In this document: piece by piece, positions 48,739 to 61,029 of the stretch | Position numbering within the stretch: position 1 is the first letter of the stretch | Layout of the letters: each line of letters begins with the position of its first letter | Source: Micropterix aruncella | Taxonomy: Eukaryota; Arthropoda; Insecta; Lepidoptera; Micropterigidae | DNA: 64,000 bases | Assembly (NCBI GenBank): GCA_944548615.1 | Contig: OX155951.1 | Span: 24,066,692-24,130,691, forward strand | Direction of reading: 5' to 3' | Translations under genes and position numbers: made by a program | Notes under the pieces: generated by a model | The model's database searches: none | What the model was told of the DNA's origin: nothing | Seen by the model: the letters and a program-made list of their open reading frames with translations, nothing else

Positions 48739-50269
48739 AAATAAGAAACAAATATATGTAGTATATCATTGGGTCGATGTTAAACGGCTTCGTCAAAATT
48801 CAATATCTACATATATGGGATTGGTTTAGGGAATCAAATAAGATGCCTTTAATGTGCTAAAACACATTACATAATGAATGTTATAATTGTTTTAAAGTTA
48901 TGGACTTATCACTATAGCGATATCTTACAGTCAACAATTTCATAAACTACTTTTTAAATGCCATCGTACAGTAGACATAATAGTAATCAATTTAAATTTA
49001 ACATAAAGAATACAAATATTGGTCAATAAGTTATGCCAGAGTTCATGTTACAATATACCAGTTTTGCTATTTTCTCCCAGGGAAGGATAAAGAAGATAAG
49101 ATTTTTAAGGGGTTATTTGGTTAGTGGCTGTGTAAAAGTAAGTGTATTTTTAAATATATTTGTAAATTTATGGCATGTTTTGATTATGCCCTTTAGTTAG
49201 GTAAATAAAAAATGCTCATGCTAAATAGCAGCACATTTGTAAAATTTCCTTTATTCCTAAGTAAATACATTTATTTTAATTGCCTTTTGGAGACATATAT
49301 TTAATGTCACTAATATTCTCGAATCAAAACATTAGCTAGATTTGATTTAGTTTTATATTCCTGTTTTTCTTTTTAAACATGGCTTACCGTAATACTCGAT
49401 CGAAGCTTTAATGGTTACAGAAGATAGCTCATTTACATGACAAAATAACCCCATTGATTGACATATACTCGTCGTCGAGTTATTTAACTTGATTTTTTTC
49501 CATTTCAATTACCGACATGGCTACTACTTCTTTTACACAGGGCAAATTAAATGTTTTTAAGCCCCGCGGTTATTTTATTCAATGTACCTGAACAATAAAT
49601 AGCTCTAATAAACTAATTGACCTACTATTGATGTGAATATTACCTTGTATCGGTGTTCCACTTGTCTATTTCTTTCGCTAGTTTCTGTATTCGTTTCTTC
49701 GGTTTTATATACATTTTGCGCTGCTTTCTACATTTTGGCTATGTCTTGTACCGATTCTCGTCATTCTTCTTTCGCTTTATGAAAATATCCCATGTCATGT
49801 TTAATAAACAAATCTATATGTATCGTCTTTGCTATTTTCGATTTGCCTACGATTATTTCTGTCTGCTCTATATACCTTGAATTTCTGCAAGGATGTGACA
49901 GCAGAAACTACACTGTAGGTCTTAATCTATTTTTGCAAACGTCTTTTTTCGAGAAACTAGTATTTTTTGGTTCGGGGTGGCAGGTTTTTGCCCGTATGTA
50001 TGTTCCGTTCGTCTTTTTCTGTATGTTCCGTTCGTAATTCTTAAGACTCGATAATAATATGTTGTCCTTAGTTAAAGTTTCTGCTTCTAATGTGTATGTA
50101 AGTATATATATATCTGCGATTTCGATTTAATTATTGGGGGATAAACAGTCATGTTGGCAACACCGTTATTATGAATTACTCATTAGGAATTCCTGAAGAC
50201 TTCCCGTAATTAAGAATCACTTACTTAATTGTAGCAAATAAAATGTTTTATCTGTTTTCTGCCATATAT
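48739..50269. other. AT-rich intergenic DNA
   Basis: Frames at 49653-50037 are Phe/Tyr-rich from T-rich DNA and have no domain. Confidence 0.45.
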
Positions 50270-51400
50270 TATCCCTTTCGATTGCTCGCTTGATAGCTAT
50301 GACGAACCACCGCTTTCATCCAGGATGGGGCTGCCGTTGTCAGGCTGCAGCTTTCCAGGCCTCTAGAAAACCGCCACTGCTGAAATGGTCCTCTTGAACT
50401 TTTGTGAAGAATAAATATTACCCCAATGAATCTTCGTTTTAAACACAAATCGCAAAACCGCGATGACGACACGATTCTTTAATTTTATGGTATCTATGAT
50501 TTAAGTTATAAAATTACGACGTTACTAAACTTTTATTACTCTTTAAACCAGGTTTTTACTGCATGCCATTGATCTGTCCAATTACTGTATGTCTCAAGTT
50601 GTCTCTCGTGTGGATAAATAAGTTATAGCGTCAGCGACAAAGTTCTAAATTATTGAAAATTTCTGTAGTATGGTAGCGAAGGTGTTGATTGCTTGAACTA
50701 CAATGATTCTATTGAAATTTTGTGATGAATAAATATCCTCTTATTGAATCTTTGTTTTAAATAGGAATCGCAAAACCATGAGGATGGGACGATTATTAAA
50801 TTTTATGGTATGCATGGATATGTTTAGAAAATAACGATGTCCCCAAAATTCGATTACTGTTTTAACCAGGTTTTAACTGAATGTTTATTGCAGAGTATAC
50901 CAGTATACCAGGTGGTATACTGTGGTTTATGGTCAGTACATTTACTACATGTTGCGTCAGCGATAGCGTTGTTAGTTATTTAATTTATTGTAGTGTGGTA
51001 GTGGATGTTTTTATTGTTTGAAATTTAATGATTCTCTTGAACTTTTGTGATAAATAAATATTATCTCATTGAATCTTCGTTATAAAAACGAATCGCAAAA
51101 CCACGCGGAAGGGGCGATTGTTTAATTTTATGATAGTCATGAATATATTTAGAAAACAACAATATCTTCAAATTTTGATTACTGTTTTAAACCAGGTTTT
51201 AACTGCGTGTTTATGGTCGGTCCAATTACTATAATGTCGCCAGTTGTCCCTCGCGCGTATAAATAAGTTACCGCGTTGTTAATTTTTGAATTTTATGTAC
51301 TGCGGTAGTCGATGTGTTGAATAATTGAAATTGAATGTTTCTCTTGAACTTTTGAAATGGAAAAATTTAATTAATTTGAAATTTGTAATACATTTATTTA
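50270..51400. repeat. ~320-bp tandem repeat, three monomers
   Basis: The anchor aaccaggttt(t)...actg occurs at 50546, 50864 and 51190, so the period is 318-326 bp. Each monomer includes ctcttgaacttttgtga, ttgaatcttcgtt, aatcgcaaaacc, ttaattttatggta and tctgtagtgtggtag-type text. Monomers are 75-85 percent alike by eye, an old satellite-like array. Related single monomers lie at 52085 and 54280. Confidence 0.85.
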
Positions 51401-52084
51401 ATTCAAATTATCAGTAACTACAATTCACAATAGTAAAACCTGACTTGCCGCCTGCTCTAAGGTAGACAATTTATTGTAATTTTAATCTTGTTAAGAAATC
51501 AAAAAATATTATCTTTATTGATATAATAATTATTGTACTTAATTTTAATGGCAATCCTTAATTATATAAAAAAAGAAAAATCGTGTCAAAATGACACCAA
51601 AATTATCATTCAGCTATTTAAATAAAAATATATTTTTAAAAAGTACAAAAATGTCGAAAATAAAGTTTTAAAAAGGACAAATAATTATTAAAAAAACATC
51701 ATTTTTTATACCTACTTTTATATATGTATTTATTTTAATTATTTAAAAATCTTATAAGGTGTTCAATATTTGCAGACGTATAATTTAAAAGGTATGCACT
51801 CAATATATTTTAAATATATATCAAATGTTTATCTCTTTAATGGTAGGCAGTTCTTTAGTGGTAGGCAGTTTTAAAATTTGGGGGCATGATAAGAGAAGCT
51901 GGATTGGCCAGAAGCATATCTCCTGGAGATATTGCAAAATTGGTTTGTTTTGATCCTCTTTTCACATAAATGTCCTTGTTTTTTATGTTCTCCTAACTCG
52001 CTCTGGAATTTAGTAAGAGTTACCAGCACAAATATTTTTCTCACACAACTTTATATCGGACATGGCAAAAACCATCGGAAGAAT
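51401..52084. other. AT-rich intergenic DNA
   Basis: Nothing recognised. Confidence 0.45.
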
Positions 52085-52405
52085 ATGTATTGAAACTTTT
52101 TGATTTAAAAGAAAACTCGCAAATCCGTGAGCATGAGACGATTTATTAATTTTATGGTATGCATGAATTAGTTTAGAAGATTACAATGTCCCCAAACATT
52201 GATTACTGTTTTAAAACAGGCTTTTACTGCATGTTTATGGTCGGTCCAATTACTGTATGTCTCTAGTTGTTCCTCGCGTCGATAAATAATTTATCGAGTC
52301 AGCGACAGCGTTGTATATTATTAAAATTTTCTGAAGTGTGGTATTGGATGTGATGATTGATTTAACTTGGATGATTCTCTTGAACTTTTGTGATTAATAA
52401 ATATT
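52085..52405. repeat. Dispersed monomer of the 320-bp repeat
   Basis: Contains aatccgtgagcatgagacga, acaggcttttactgcatg and ctcttgaacttttgtgatta. It is interrupted at 52405 by the MITE pair and resumes at 53024 with atctcattaaatt. Confidence 0.85.
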
Positions 52406-53020
52406 GGGCTCGATTGCGTTTCTCTTGAACTAAACTCGGAAATTATTTCATGTATACGAGACAGAGCAGGACGTCAGAGCGGAATGTGAAATAAACGGTT
52501 GTCACTTTTCCGCATTAAAACTACCCACTGAAGAATAATCAGCTAAATTGAACACCGCACGAAATGTGTTAAAACTTATTCGGACGTCTATAAGTTCGAC
52601 AGGTAGTATTGATGCGGAAAAATCGACGATATTTTATTTCATATTCAGTTTTAACGTATTGCTCTGTCTCGTTAGGTTGAACTAAGTTCCTGCTTTAGTT
52701 CACTAAGAAATCGAGCATATTGGGCCCGATTGCGTTTCTTTGTGAACTAAAACTAAAATTAGTCCAAGCGAACGAGACGGAGCAATAGGTTAGAGCGGAA
52801 TATGAAACGAACGATCGTCGATAAATACTACCTGTTGAACTTATACTCGTCCGAATAAATTCGAGCATATTTCGTGCGGTGTAAGATTTGACCTTGGCGC
52901 GCAGTTTTAATGCGAAAAAGTGACAACCGGTGATCTCACACTCCGCTCTAGCGTATTGCCCTGTCTCATTCACACGGACTAATTTCCGATTTTAGTTCAC
53001 GAAGAAACGCAATCGAGCCC
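52406..53020. mobile_element. Inverted pair of ~300-bp MITEs with ATT target duplication
   Basis: Copy 1 (52406-52721) starts gggctcgattgcgtttct; copy 2 (52722-53020) starts gggcccgattgcgtttct and ends gaaacgcaatcgagccc. Each has ~75-bp inverted arms containing a cgagacagagca-like word, and their interiors run in opposite directions. The pair is flanked by ATT on both sides, and the 320-bp monomer at about 51060 shows the unfilled site (aaatattatctc). A 3-bp A/T duplication and GGG ends suggest PIF/Harbinger; the class is inferred. Confidence 0.85.
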
Positions 53021-53023
53021 ATT

Positions 53024-53968
53024 ATCTCATTAAATTGTCGTTTTAACACTGCATTGGTCGTGCGGTCTACATATTCAGACCACAACCTTAGAAAATATTT
53101 TTTTTAGGAATCTTCATTAGCGCGGATCTTGACTCCCGTGTAATTAAAACTCATTTAACGCACTCATCTGTCGGTTTAGTTGGTGCATTGGCGACGTGCG
53201 GATGGGTCAGATGAAACGGTTAAACTTCATGGTCTACTTATAGGTACGAGTATAACACGCGCGATCTGTTTAGAAAATATTTTCTTAATGTCCTTTTTTT
53301 CGCTTCTCCCTGTATGAAATTCTTCGTTCTAATTTATTTACATTACTATGGTTTTAATTCTGTAGACGTTTATTACAAATATTATTTGCATATTTAGATT
53401 TTTATTTCTAAGGGAAACTGCGGATAGAAAACTGACGAGTGCTCAAATTAAAGCATTGAAAAAACGATTGATATTGAGTCAGTAGAAGAAGATTCGTTTA
53501 GTTTTTTTTGTTCTCATTTCCTGAAAGTTGGGAGATTTGGGTTTTTTTTTGCAACATAATTTTAAGAGAAGGGTATTCTTTTTATAATAAAAAAATATAT
53601 ATTTTACCTAGACGGTTTATTCAAAAAACTTCAAATTAAGGCGACATGAGACCTCAGAAAAATATCCGAAATAGACGGACACGCGAAGAAATAGGCGGAG
53701 TCAATTTTGCAGGGTTCGACTAATAAAAAATTAGCTTTCAAGAATCGTCAGGCATGATTCCACGTCCGCTCGCGACTGGGCGCATACTAAACTTTCTATC
53801 GCAGCGCTAGCACAGAATAACTATCTTTGCGCAGTGGTGGTATAAAGGGTGTTAATATCAAAGCATATTTAGCGTAACTCTCAGAGCGCTCTCATGTTTT
53901 AATCAATTGTAATTAATTTAGGGCCTAAATAAAAAATGTGTCTAAACGCGACGCTAGATAATTAACTA
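53024..53968. other. Remainder of monomer and AT-rich DNA
   Basis: The first ~40 bp continue the interrupted monomer. The rest shows nothing recognisable. Confidence 0.4.
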
Positions 53969-54185
53969 GTCAATTTAATGAAATTAAAATAAAACTCACT
54001 CACCGCTTACATTGTAGGAGTAATCGCGCCTGAAAGTTTTCGAAATCAGTTTAAAGCCTTAATGTCCAAGGCAATGAGCAACTTTTTTTTTGACCAAATT
54101 GTAAATTGGTTCCTTGTCTACGAATTTGCTTAGTAAGTTATTTAAATTAATGCTTATATATTTTTTTAATCTTTAGATAGGTATG
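53969..54185 (-). repeat. Dispersed repeat E, copy 2
   Basis: Matches 6549-6760, including actcaccgcttacattgtag and tttcgaaatcagtttaaagc, with the same donor-like GTGAGT on the minus strand. Confidence 0.65.
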
Positions 54186-54279
54186 GTCGTTCCCACGTTT
54201 TATGTCATCTTAAAATGGCCTACATATGTATTCCGCGCGACCTATTGAGTCGTGACCACTGCAGGGTTAAAACCAAATT

Positions 54280-54520
54280 TCAAAATCGTGAATATGAGGC
54301 TATCCTTTAATTTTATGGTATGCCTGATTTAATTTGGAAATCTACGATGTTCCCAAACATTGATTACTGTTTAAAGCAGGTTTTTACTGCATGTTTATGG
54401 TCGGTCCAATCACTGTATGTTGCCAGTTATCCCTCACGTGGATAAATAAGTTACCGCGTCGCGACCGCGTTGTTAATTATTGAAATTTTCTGTAGTGTGG
54501 TAGTGGATGTGTTGATTGCG
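54280..54520. repeat. Dispersed monomer of the 320-bp repeat
   Basis: Contains ttaattttatggtatgcctg, gcaggtttttactgcatg and tctgtagtgtggtagtgga. It ends where a GC-richer stretch begins. Confidence 0.8.
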
Positions 54521-54694
54521 ACGATATTATAACAGGAGTCGGTGGCTAAGGCGTCGAGCGACGAGGCAGCGACCACCGCGTTCGTCTTCCTTCCTTTTCT
54601 TATTTTACTCTCAAGATTTACAGGATGAAAAGGTAGAAAGAAATTCACCTCAATTATAACATGAGCAGCGCGCGGACTAAGCGTTCGAGAGATG

Positions 54695-54780
54695 TGGGAA
54701 AGATATGCATAAAATGCATAATTGGATATGCATAATAATGCATAATTGGATCTGCATAATAACGCATAATTGGAGAGGGT
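54695..54780. promoter_or_regulatory. Cluster of tgcataat octamer-like sites
   Basis: tgcataa recurs six times in about 75 bp (tatgcataaaatgcataatt, ggatatgcataataatgcat, then ggatctgcataataacgcat). It could bind POU or similar homeodomain proteins, or may be just a short tandem repeat of about 24 bp. Confidence 0.45.
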
Positions 54781-56147
54781 TTGTTTCACATTTGAATAGA
54801 GAGTGAAGTGCCGGCTAAGTCCTATTACATGAAGCAAAATACCGAAAAATATGTGTAAAAAAAATTGTATGAACTTTTACATACGTATTTGTTTAGATAA
54901 ACTGAAAGAAGTCGAAGTTGACTCTGCAGATTTATCGATTTTTAAATCATTTTAATACAGGTAAATAAATGAAAATGAGCCGATATTTTAAGATTACACC
55001 GAATCAGGCTATAATGACTTACTTCACTTTAACCATTCGCTAGATACATAATCCATCGTTTGGATTATGGTAGATCTGCCCATCAGCTGTAGACAGTCGC
55101 CTAGATCTATAACTTTATCAATGTGATTTATGGACGAGTGTTCACGAGGCTCATTCCGTCTATCTAGTGTAAGTGTACTAAGTGCCAAAACGAACATTTT
55201 GTACTAACAGTGAGAAAACCCGATTTGCTATAGAAACGAAATTGCTAGTTAAAATTAAATAGGACTAAATAAATAATGACCACAAAAGTAAATATATTAT
55301 TATACATACTTTTTTAGTCTAATAAAAAGTCTAAACCTTACTGAAAAACTAACCTAAATATAAATTTAGCTTTTAGTATAGTGTAAAACGGAGTTATTTA
55401 ATGTGAAAATGAAATAAAGCTCCACAATATATTTAACTTCTTAATCGAATAAATTAATTAACTTATTTATCACCTCACTAACTCAAACAACGAATAATAC
55501 TAGTATTAACTTAATTGTCAAAAAAACATCAAATTTAAAAGCTAATTTGGCGCCCTTTGCCCGTTTTAAGAATGGTCTTTATGTAACATTTTACAGTACA
55601 TGACGAATTATTCTGAGCAGTAATGACAAGTTTTACACTCGCAAATATTCTAAAATATCAATAAGGATTAGTTTCATTCACTTATATCTGGATTACTGAC
55701 TTTTTGGAATCGTTTAGGATAAGACTGTACAACTGCAAGTGCCCCAAGTGGGTCGTTTTAAAAGTAAATGCGGTTTGGAGGGCCAAATTATAAAATACTT
55801 AGTATGCAACTTTTTGAGTAAATTTTATTAGGTATGGTATAAAAAGAAATACGCGTTTGAATTTTAATTTTAATTTATTCAATAAATATCAAATTTCGAA
55901 AAAAATGTGGAAAATTTGAGGATATTAGTTTTTACTAACTAATGCATCAATATTAACTTTAATATTTGTTGTTGATATCCGAAGCAACTGAGTAAATGAC
56001 TTATCGGAGATAGAAATCTGTCAAAAAACTTCGCTGCGACCTTCTATCCGTCGCCAGTGGCGTCACACGTTATTTTATTTGTATTTATATGTCGTTAATG
56101 AAAGATTTAGCATATTTCGTGTATTTTATATATTTTATATATTTAGA
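54781..56147. other. AT-rich intergenic DNA
   Basis: Nothing recognised. Confidence 0.45.
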
Positions 56148-56206
56148 GGCAGGCTGCAAAAAATAAGGTCGCGGGCCGCATACGGCCCGCGTTGGATAGC
56201 CCTCTG
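56148..56206. mobile_element. hAT-type MITE terminal fragment
   Basis: gcaggctgcaaaaaataagg, then the palindrome gcgggccgcatacggcccgc and ttggatagccctctg. The inverse, CAGAGGGCTATCCAACGCGG, looks like the start of hAT MITEs that carry a gcggccc hairpin. The partner end is not found. Confidence 0.4.
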
Positions 56207-56289
56207 CTTAGGATATTTTCAACGGAAAAAGCATGTCAGAAACCACATTGAAGCACATAATAAATGATTTTTATTTTTCGGCAATAAAA

Positions 56290-56770
56290 ATTAGGAATAA
56301 AAAACGCGACTGCCGTTACAAAAATAAACTTCTTTATTTAAAAGTATTATTATTACGGTTTTTTATGAAATATTTGTGGTTTTAAAAAATAAATAATAGT
56401 AATGCTTTTTTAAAGAGAAAGTAGTATAAAAATTATGTCTTATGGCCCCTCCACACGTTGGCGAATGTTCGTGTCCAAGTTGGTATAAACAGCTACTAAG
56501 GAAACATATGGAAAACTCCTATGGCAGATATGCCAACGTCACCGTACCAAATATGATCTGTGGTTTTCAGCGGCCCGAGCCGCGCTTGCTCACTTTGCAC
56601 ACCCCTTCTAATTTTGACAGCTCCGAGCTGTCAGCTGGCGGTTTGAGCGCTTAAACATTATAGTGGAATAAAGAAAAGAAAAACATACGTAGATGAACCA
56701 TGAACAAATTATACACATTAAAAACATTGAACACATTACCTTTTTGTTGGGCAGTCGAGGAAAAAGGGTC
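56290..56770 (+). mobile_element. MITE family B, copy 5, interior replaced
   Basis: Left end (gcgactgccgttac, atgaaatatttgtggttt) and right end (tagtggaataaagaaaa, tgttgggcagtcg) fit family B. Between about 56385 and 56655 the usual interior is replaced by unrelated GC-richer DNA (ggcccctccacacgttgg to ctcgagctgtcag-like text), probably another insertion. Confidence 0.7.
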
Positions 56771-57395
56771 GTAACTGTGTCCATTGTGTAAAAAAATGAT
56801 GGGATTATTGTAAACAAGTATTGTTATTGAGAAATCTAATTAAAAAAATACAACGATTGTTTTAGATTAATAACCCGAAGGCAGGGCGGTTAATTCCTCT
56901 AATATCAAAGTCTTTCGTTCCGCGCACAGAGTGGACAATCCTTCGGTAAGCGTGGTAGCGAAAATATACGTTTCGATTATAACTGCGCATTTTCTCACAG
57001 AGAGGCTGTGTTCGGGGCAGGGCCGAGGGGCGTGCGGGGCGCGGGGCGGTCGACGGCTACGAGATGCGAACCGTGCATATTTTCGTGGTACATCGCAGCC
57101 TCATTATCTGCCCGATGGATAAATAAAAGAATCGCACCGACGACCAACTAAGAAGTGTTAGTGCGCTTCCATTATTCAGTCTTTCAGCGCGAGCTGCATT
57201 GCGCCGGGGGCCTAATCTAATAAGAAGAGTGGCACCCCTCATATAGGATGCAAATTCATTCAAGGATGGTCAGTAGTCAGTATAATAAAAACAAAAATAA
57301 TGATACTGGCTGTACCCGCGGCTCCGCCCGCTCAAAACCAATATGAAAGGTTAGGATTCTTAAGAGCCGGATAGTTGCCTCAGTCATATTGAGAT
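56771..57395. other. Intergenic DNA, GC-richer 56930-57240
   Basis: ggggcagggccgaggggcgt and neighbouring CpG-rich text; no domain in the frames. Unclassified. Confidence 0.4.
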
Positions 57396-58055
57396 TTCAA
57401 CCACAACGGGCGAACCCGTGACCGCAGGACGTTTTAACGATTCATCGTTCTATCGACCGTGCAGTGAGCGTAGAAGACTTTGGACATTACAAATCCGACG
57501 TCTAGCTACGCCACAACCCGCAAGAGACCAACGCTTTTACCGCGAGATAGCCAGTAATGTTACCTGGCGGGCCGACACTCGCGCCCTTGCTTCCAATTGT
57601 GACCAGATTTCTCCGGTCTCTCGATTGGTTCCGAGTTCGAGGTCGCTTGCGCGGTCCTCTCCCTTACGAAGCGGTGAAACGGTGTACACCGAATCTATCG
57701 CGGACCAAGGCGTCCTTTGCCCGACTCTGAACCGGGATCGGATGGCCAATCGTCATTTCAAGAGCAGTCTCCGTAAGGTAGGCAACCACCCCCGCTCTAT
57801 AGGAAACAATACAGTTCCCTGACTCCCCCGACTGTTAGTCGGAGAGCACAATCGATTGGCTTGCGCCGCTCGGTGCGCAGACCGTCCAGGAGCGCCAGAG
57901 GTTTGATTCCCAGGGGAGACTGGTTGACCCAGTGTCGTACTCAGGTTCGCACCCCATGCGTGGAGGCCATCGGATGGGTGTTGACCCGTGAGTGTGACCG
58001 ACCCTGAACACATGGGTCATCGTGACCACCTCATCATGGGCCCGTTAGCTCCCCA
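57396..58055 (+). repeat. Family A, most complete copy
   Basis: Starts caaccacaacgggcgaaccc and ends catcatgggcccgttagctc, about 660 bp. It includes a pol III B-box-like word gaggtttgattcccag at 57898. Long frames inside (57418-57822 plus, 57753-58013 minus) are not conserved in other copies, so no protein is called. Confidence 0.85.
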
Positions 58056-58459
58056 GTTGCCTCAGTCAGTCGGATACATGTCCCGGTTTTGAATACACTA
58101 TGTAGGGATATTGGTGGCGTTACCGCTTTACTGCAATTAGAAGTGCCATTCCCGCAGGCCTCAGTGTCATGCAAGCCGTCGGACTAGGCGCACGCGTTTT
58201 GATCTCTTGAATATTTGTATTACTGATTGTGGTTTCAGTCACCTTTTCGTTTGTTTGCATGCATTAGAGTTTAAATTACACTGTTTATTACTTTGTATTG
58301 CTGAATAGTTTTTTTTATCTATTTCTCAAATAAAAAGATCAAGTATACGTATCAAAAAGGATAGTCACCCTATTTACATTAGATTTCCTCAGACCTTTTT
58401 TATAAATGGCTGACTGAACATTTTATTCCAAGCAAGCCGCCATGAAAGGTATGTATTAC
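58056..58459. other. Intergenic DNA
   Basis: Nothing recognised. Confidence 0.4.
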
Positions 58460-58680
58460 TTACTGATTTTAGATGGTTATTTATCACACTCAACTTTGTC
58501 AATATGCTAGAAACTGCTCGGAACAATCATGCGGTTTTACTTTATTTACCTAGTCACATTACTTCTGCCTTGCCACCATCAGACACATTTGGACCGTTTA
58601 AAAATATTATTATGCTGAGACAAACAATTTCATGCGCACCAAGCCACAAAAGAATGTTTAACGTTAGGCTACTATCCGCT
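58460..58680 (+). pseudogene. pogo/Tigger-type transposase fragment
   Basis: Reads LLILDGYLSHSTLS, one frameshift near 58500, then MLETARNNHAVLLYLPSHIT and SALPPSDTFGPFKNII. LILDGH.SH, VLLCLPPHTSH.LQPLD and FGPFK are consecutive motifs of the DDE_1 domain of pogo-like elements; the Asp in ILDG is the second catalytic residue of the family. Flanking parts of the protein are missing. Dead fragment. Confidence 0.8.
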
Positions 58681-58724
58681 ACAAAAGGCGACTATCCTTT
58701 TTTTGAAAGGTCAAATAAAACAGG

Positions 58725-59130
58725 ATCTACTCAAAGAGTCCTCTCGTTGGAAACCAACTAGGTGCCGCAGCCCTATGGCGGTAAAACTTGGAACGGGCTG
58801 TCATAATTGAATACGTGTACAAAATTTCGTTTCTTTGCTGTCGACCCTGGGTGCAGCAGTCCTAACGCGGTGAAACTTAGAACGGGCTATCATAATAAAA
58901 TTGAATGCGTATACAACATTTCGGTTCTGTGCTGTTGACCGTGGAAAAGTAGCCTCGTCGGGAGTCGATCCTGGTTGTTCAATCAGGTGATGCCTACCAT
59001 ATAAATGCATTGTCTTTGTCACTAAACCAAAATGTAAAATTTCAACTTCATAGGAAAAAAGGAAGTGGTTCTAATTCAGCTTGCGAGAGTTGACCTTATC
59101 AAACAAACAAACATTGCAAGGTAAATAAAA
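58725..59130 (+). repeat. Dispersed repeat D, copy 2
   Basis: Same order as 31060-31600: agagtcctctcgttggaaac, gaacgggctgtcataattga, gctgttgaccgtggaaaagt, tgtaaaatttcaacttcata and gaagtggttctaattcagct. It has about two 119-bp-type subunits rather than three. Confidence 0.8.
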
Positions 59131-60479
59131 GCTTGTAAAAATAAATCTACTTCTAACTACATTGGTAGTTGAAGAATCCGCAATGATTCGCAAAGCAAGT
59201 AGTAAACTTTTGGTCGGCCAAAGTTAAAAAGTCTTCCGGATTTCGAGAGCTATTGGTTCACTTTGCGCTGCTGGTTACTAAATAGATCGCGTAGGATATT
59301 CATGGCTTCGCCATTTATGTGAAATGCATCTCTACCTACAGTACGAGTATGGATATGGACGGTACGTTTTATACAATACAATATGCTAACTCCAGTACGT
59401 CGGTATTCCTACCCGTAGATATATCAAATTATCTAAAACGTCTTAATGAAAAACTTAACCAACATGTTAGGTTCTCGTAACCGTCATTTGTATGATTGCA
59501 ATATTTTCAAAAAATTACAATAATCCAAATAATGTAATGTCAATAAATAAATAAATAAAATAAATATAATGCCATCAGAATGATTAATCAATTATATAAA
59601 TTGGATAAAAATAAAGAAATTGGAAATAAAATGACAAAACCTTAATTTGTAATACTTCGTCGGTATGGAAGTTGACTTCAGCATTTTCAAATTCTCTTAG
59701 TCTTTAAATTGGATTACTTATCAGACTATTGTTCTTTTTTCTTTTTTTTATCTTTAGATCTCGGAATAGTTGTTTGGTGGAGGCATCTTGTGGTACTGGG
59801 GATAGTTCACATGGTCCGTTTCTGCACGATTAGGACCTAGAACCTATCTGAACGTGAACGTACGCAAAATGTACACTTTAGTGCATGCTCTTGTACTAGG
59901 TGCATGCTCGAACTATCGACTGAAATACTTGTTCGATCATCCTTTTATATCTAAATAATTTAACCTCGCTTCATTTTATCACGGCAATATTACATGATTT
60001 CTCACTTACTTCATTTTGCTGGAAAAAATCCAGCGTTACAAAAAATAACCCAGCTTTCTTAGGTGGTTTTAGCGCCTCCAAATATAGCCCTCTGTAGCCC
60101 GTTAATGAAACGACACACCATTCACGAAACCATCAAAATATTTATGGACATCCTTATTCAAAGTATGAATGTCACCGCCGCATCCCCGACTACATAAATT
60201 GGCCCCGTGAGATAAAGCGTCGCCAGTGCGCGCGAGGGAGACGACCGATCGTGCATCTCGCTCTCCCGCTCGACACCACGACCATCGTCACCGGAGACCG
60301 CTAATGACAGTTTCCCGATTTATGGCCATCCTAAATATGTTCTGCCTTTGAGAAATATTTCGGTGTGGTCAACGCTTTCGCCTATATATACCTGCATGCA
60401 ACTATCGATTTCATCGGCCCTCTTTAAATCTCACCCCGAAAACGCGAGCGACTCATACCTAAAGGAGAATCATTCAGTG
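59131..60479. other. Intergenic DNA, GC-richer 60175-60310
   Basis: The GC-richer patch (gtgcgcgcgagggagacgac, ctcgctctcccgctcgacac) is non-repetitive and unclassified. The rest is AT-rich. Confidence 0.4.
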
Positions 60480-60905
60480 ACAAGTAAATTTATTAAAAAG
60501 ATTAAAAAACACGTCTGCCGTTACGCAAAGTGAACTATTGTATTAATAATATTTATTATGGCGGTTTCGTAAAGAAATATTTAAGGTTTATGTATTTGCC
60601 AATATAGATACAATGACATGTATATTTCCGGTATGTACTCAATCAGACCTTTTATTGACACTACCCACGATATATTTATGATAATTTATTGACACTTGGA
60701 CATTTAGACAACCACTTATAATGGTATTTGAACAGTTAAGGCACCCTATAACACTCGGGATGACATAAAGATTCTAACAATACCACACACTTCTGAATCG
60801 GTTCAAGCGATTACAAGTTGTAGTGGAATAAAAAACGGAAAACATACATAGATGAACCCTGAACACTTTACACCACTTTTTTTTGAGCAGTCGTGTAAAA
60901 AACAA
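60480..60905 (+). mobile_element. MITE family B, copy 6
   Basis: Starts acaagtaaatttattaaaaa with cacgtctgccgttacg and ends gagcagtcgtgtaaaa. Full length. Confidence 0.85.
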
Positions 60906-61029
60906 AGCAGTATCACTTCATTACAAATTATAAAAGACTAAGTCTGTTTGTTTGCCCATTTTGTCTGTCGAACGGACAATAATTTGACAACTGCTGGATT
61001 GATTTCCTGTATAAAAACATATCTGCAAT

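Noticed and set aside
54451..54837. 128-codon minus-strand frame with NYALL repeats
   Set aside because: Translation of the tgcataat repeat joined to a repeat monomer; no domain.
57418..57822. 134-codon frame in family A
   Set aside because: Not conserved in the other A copies.
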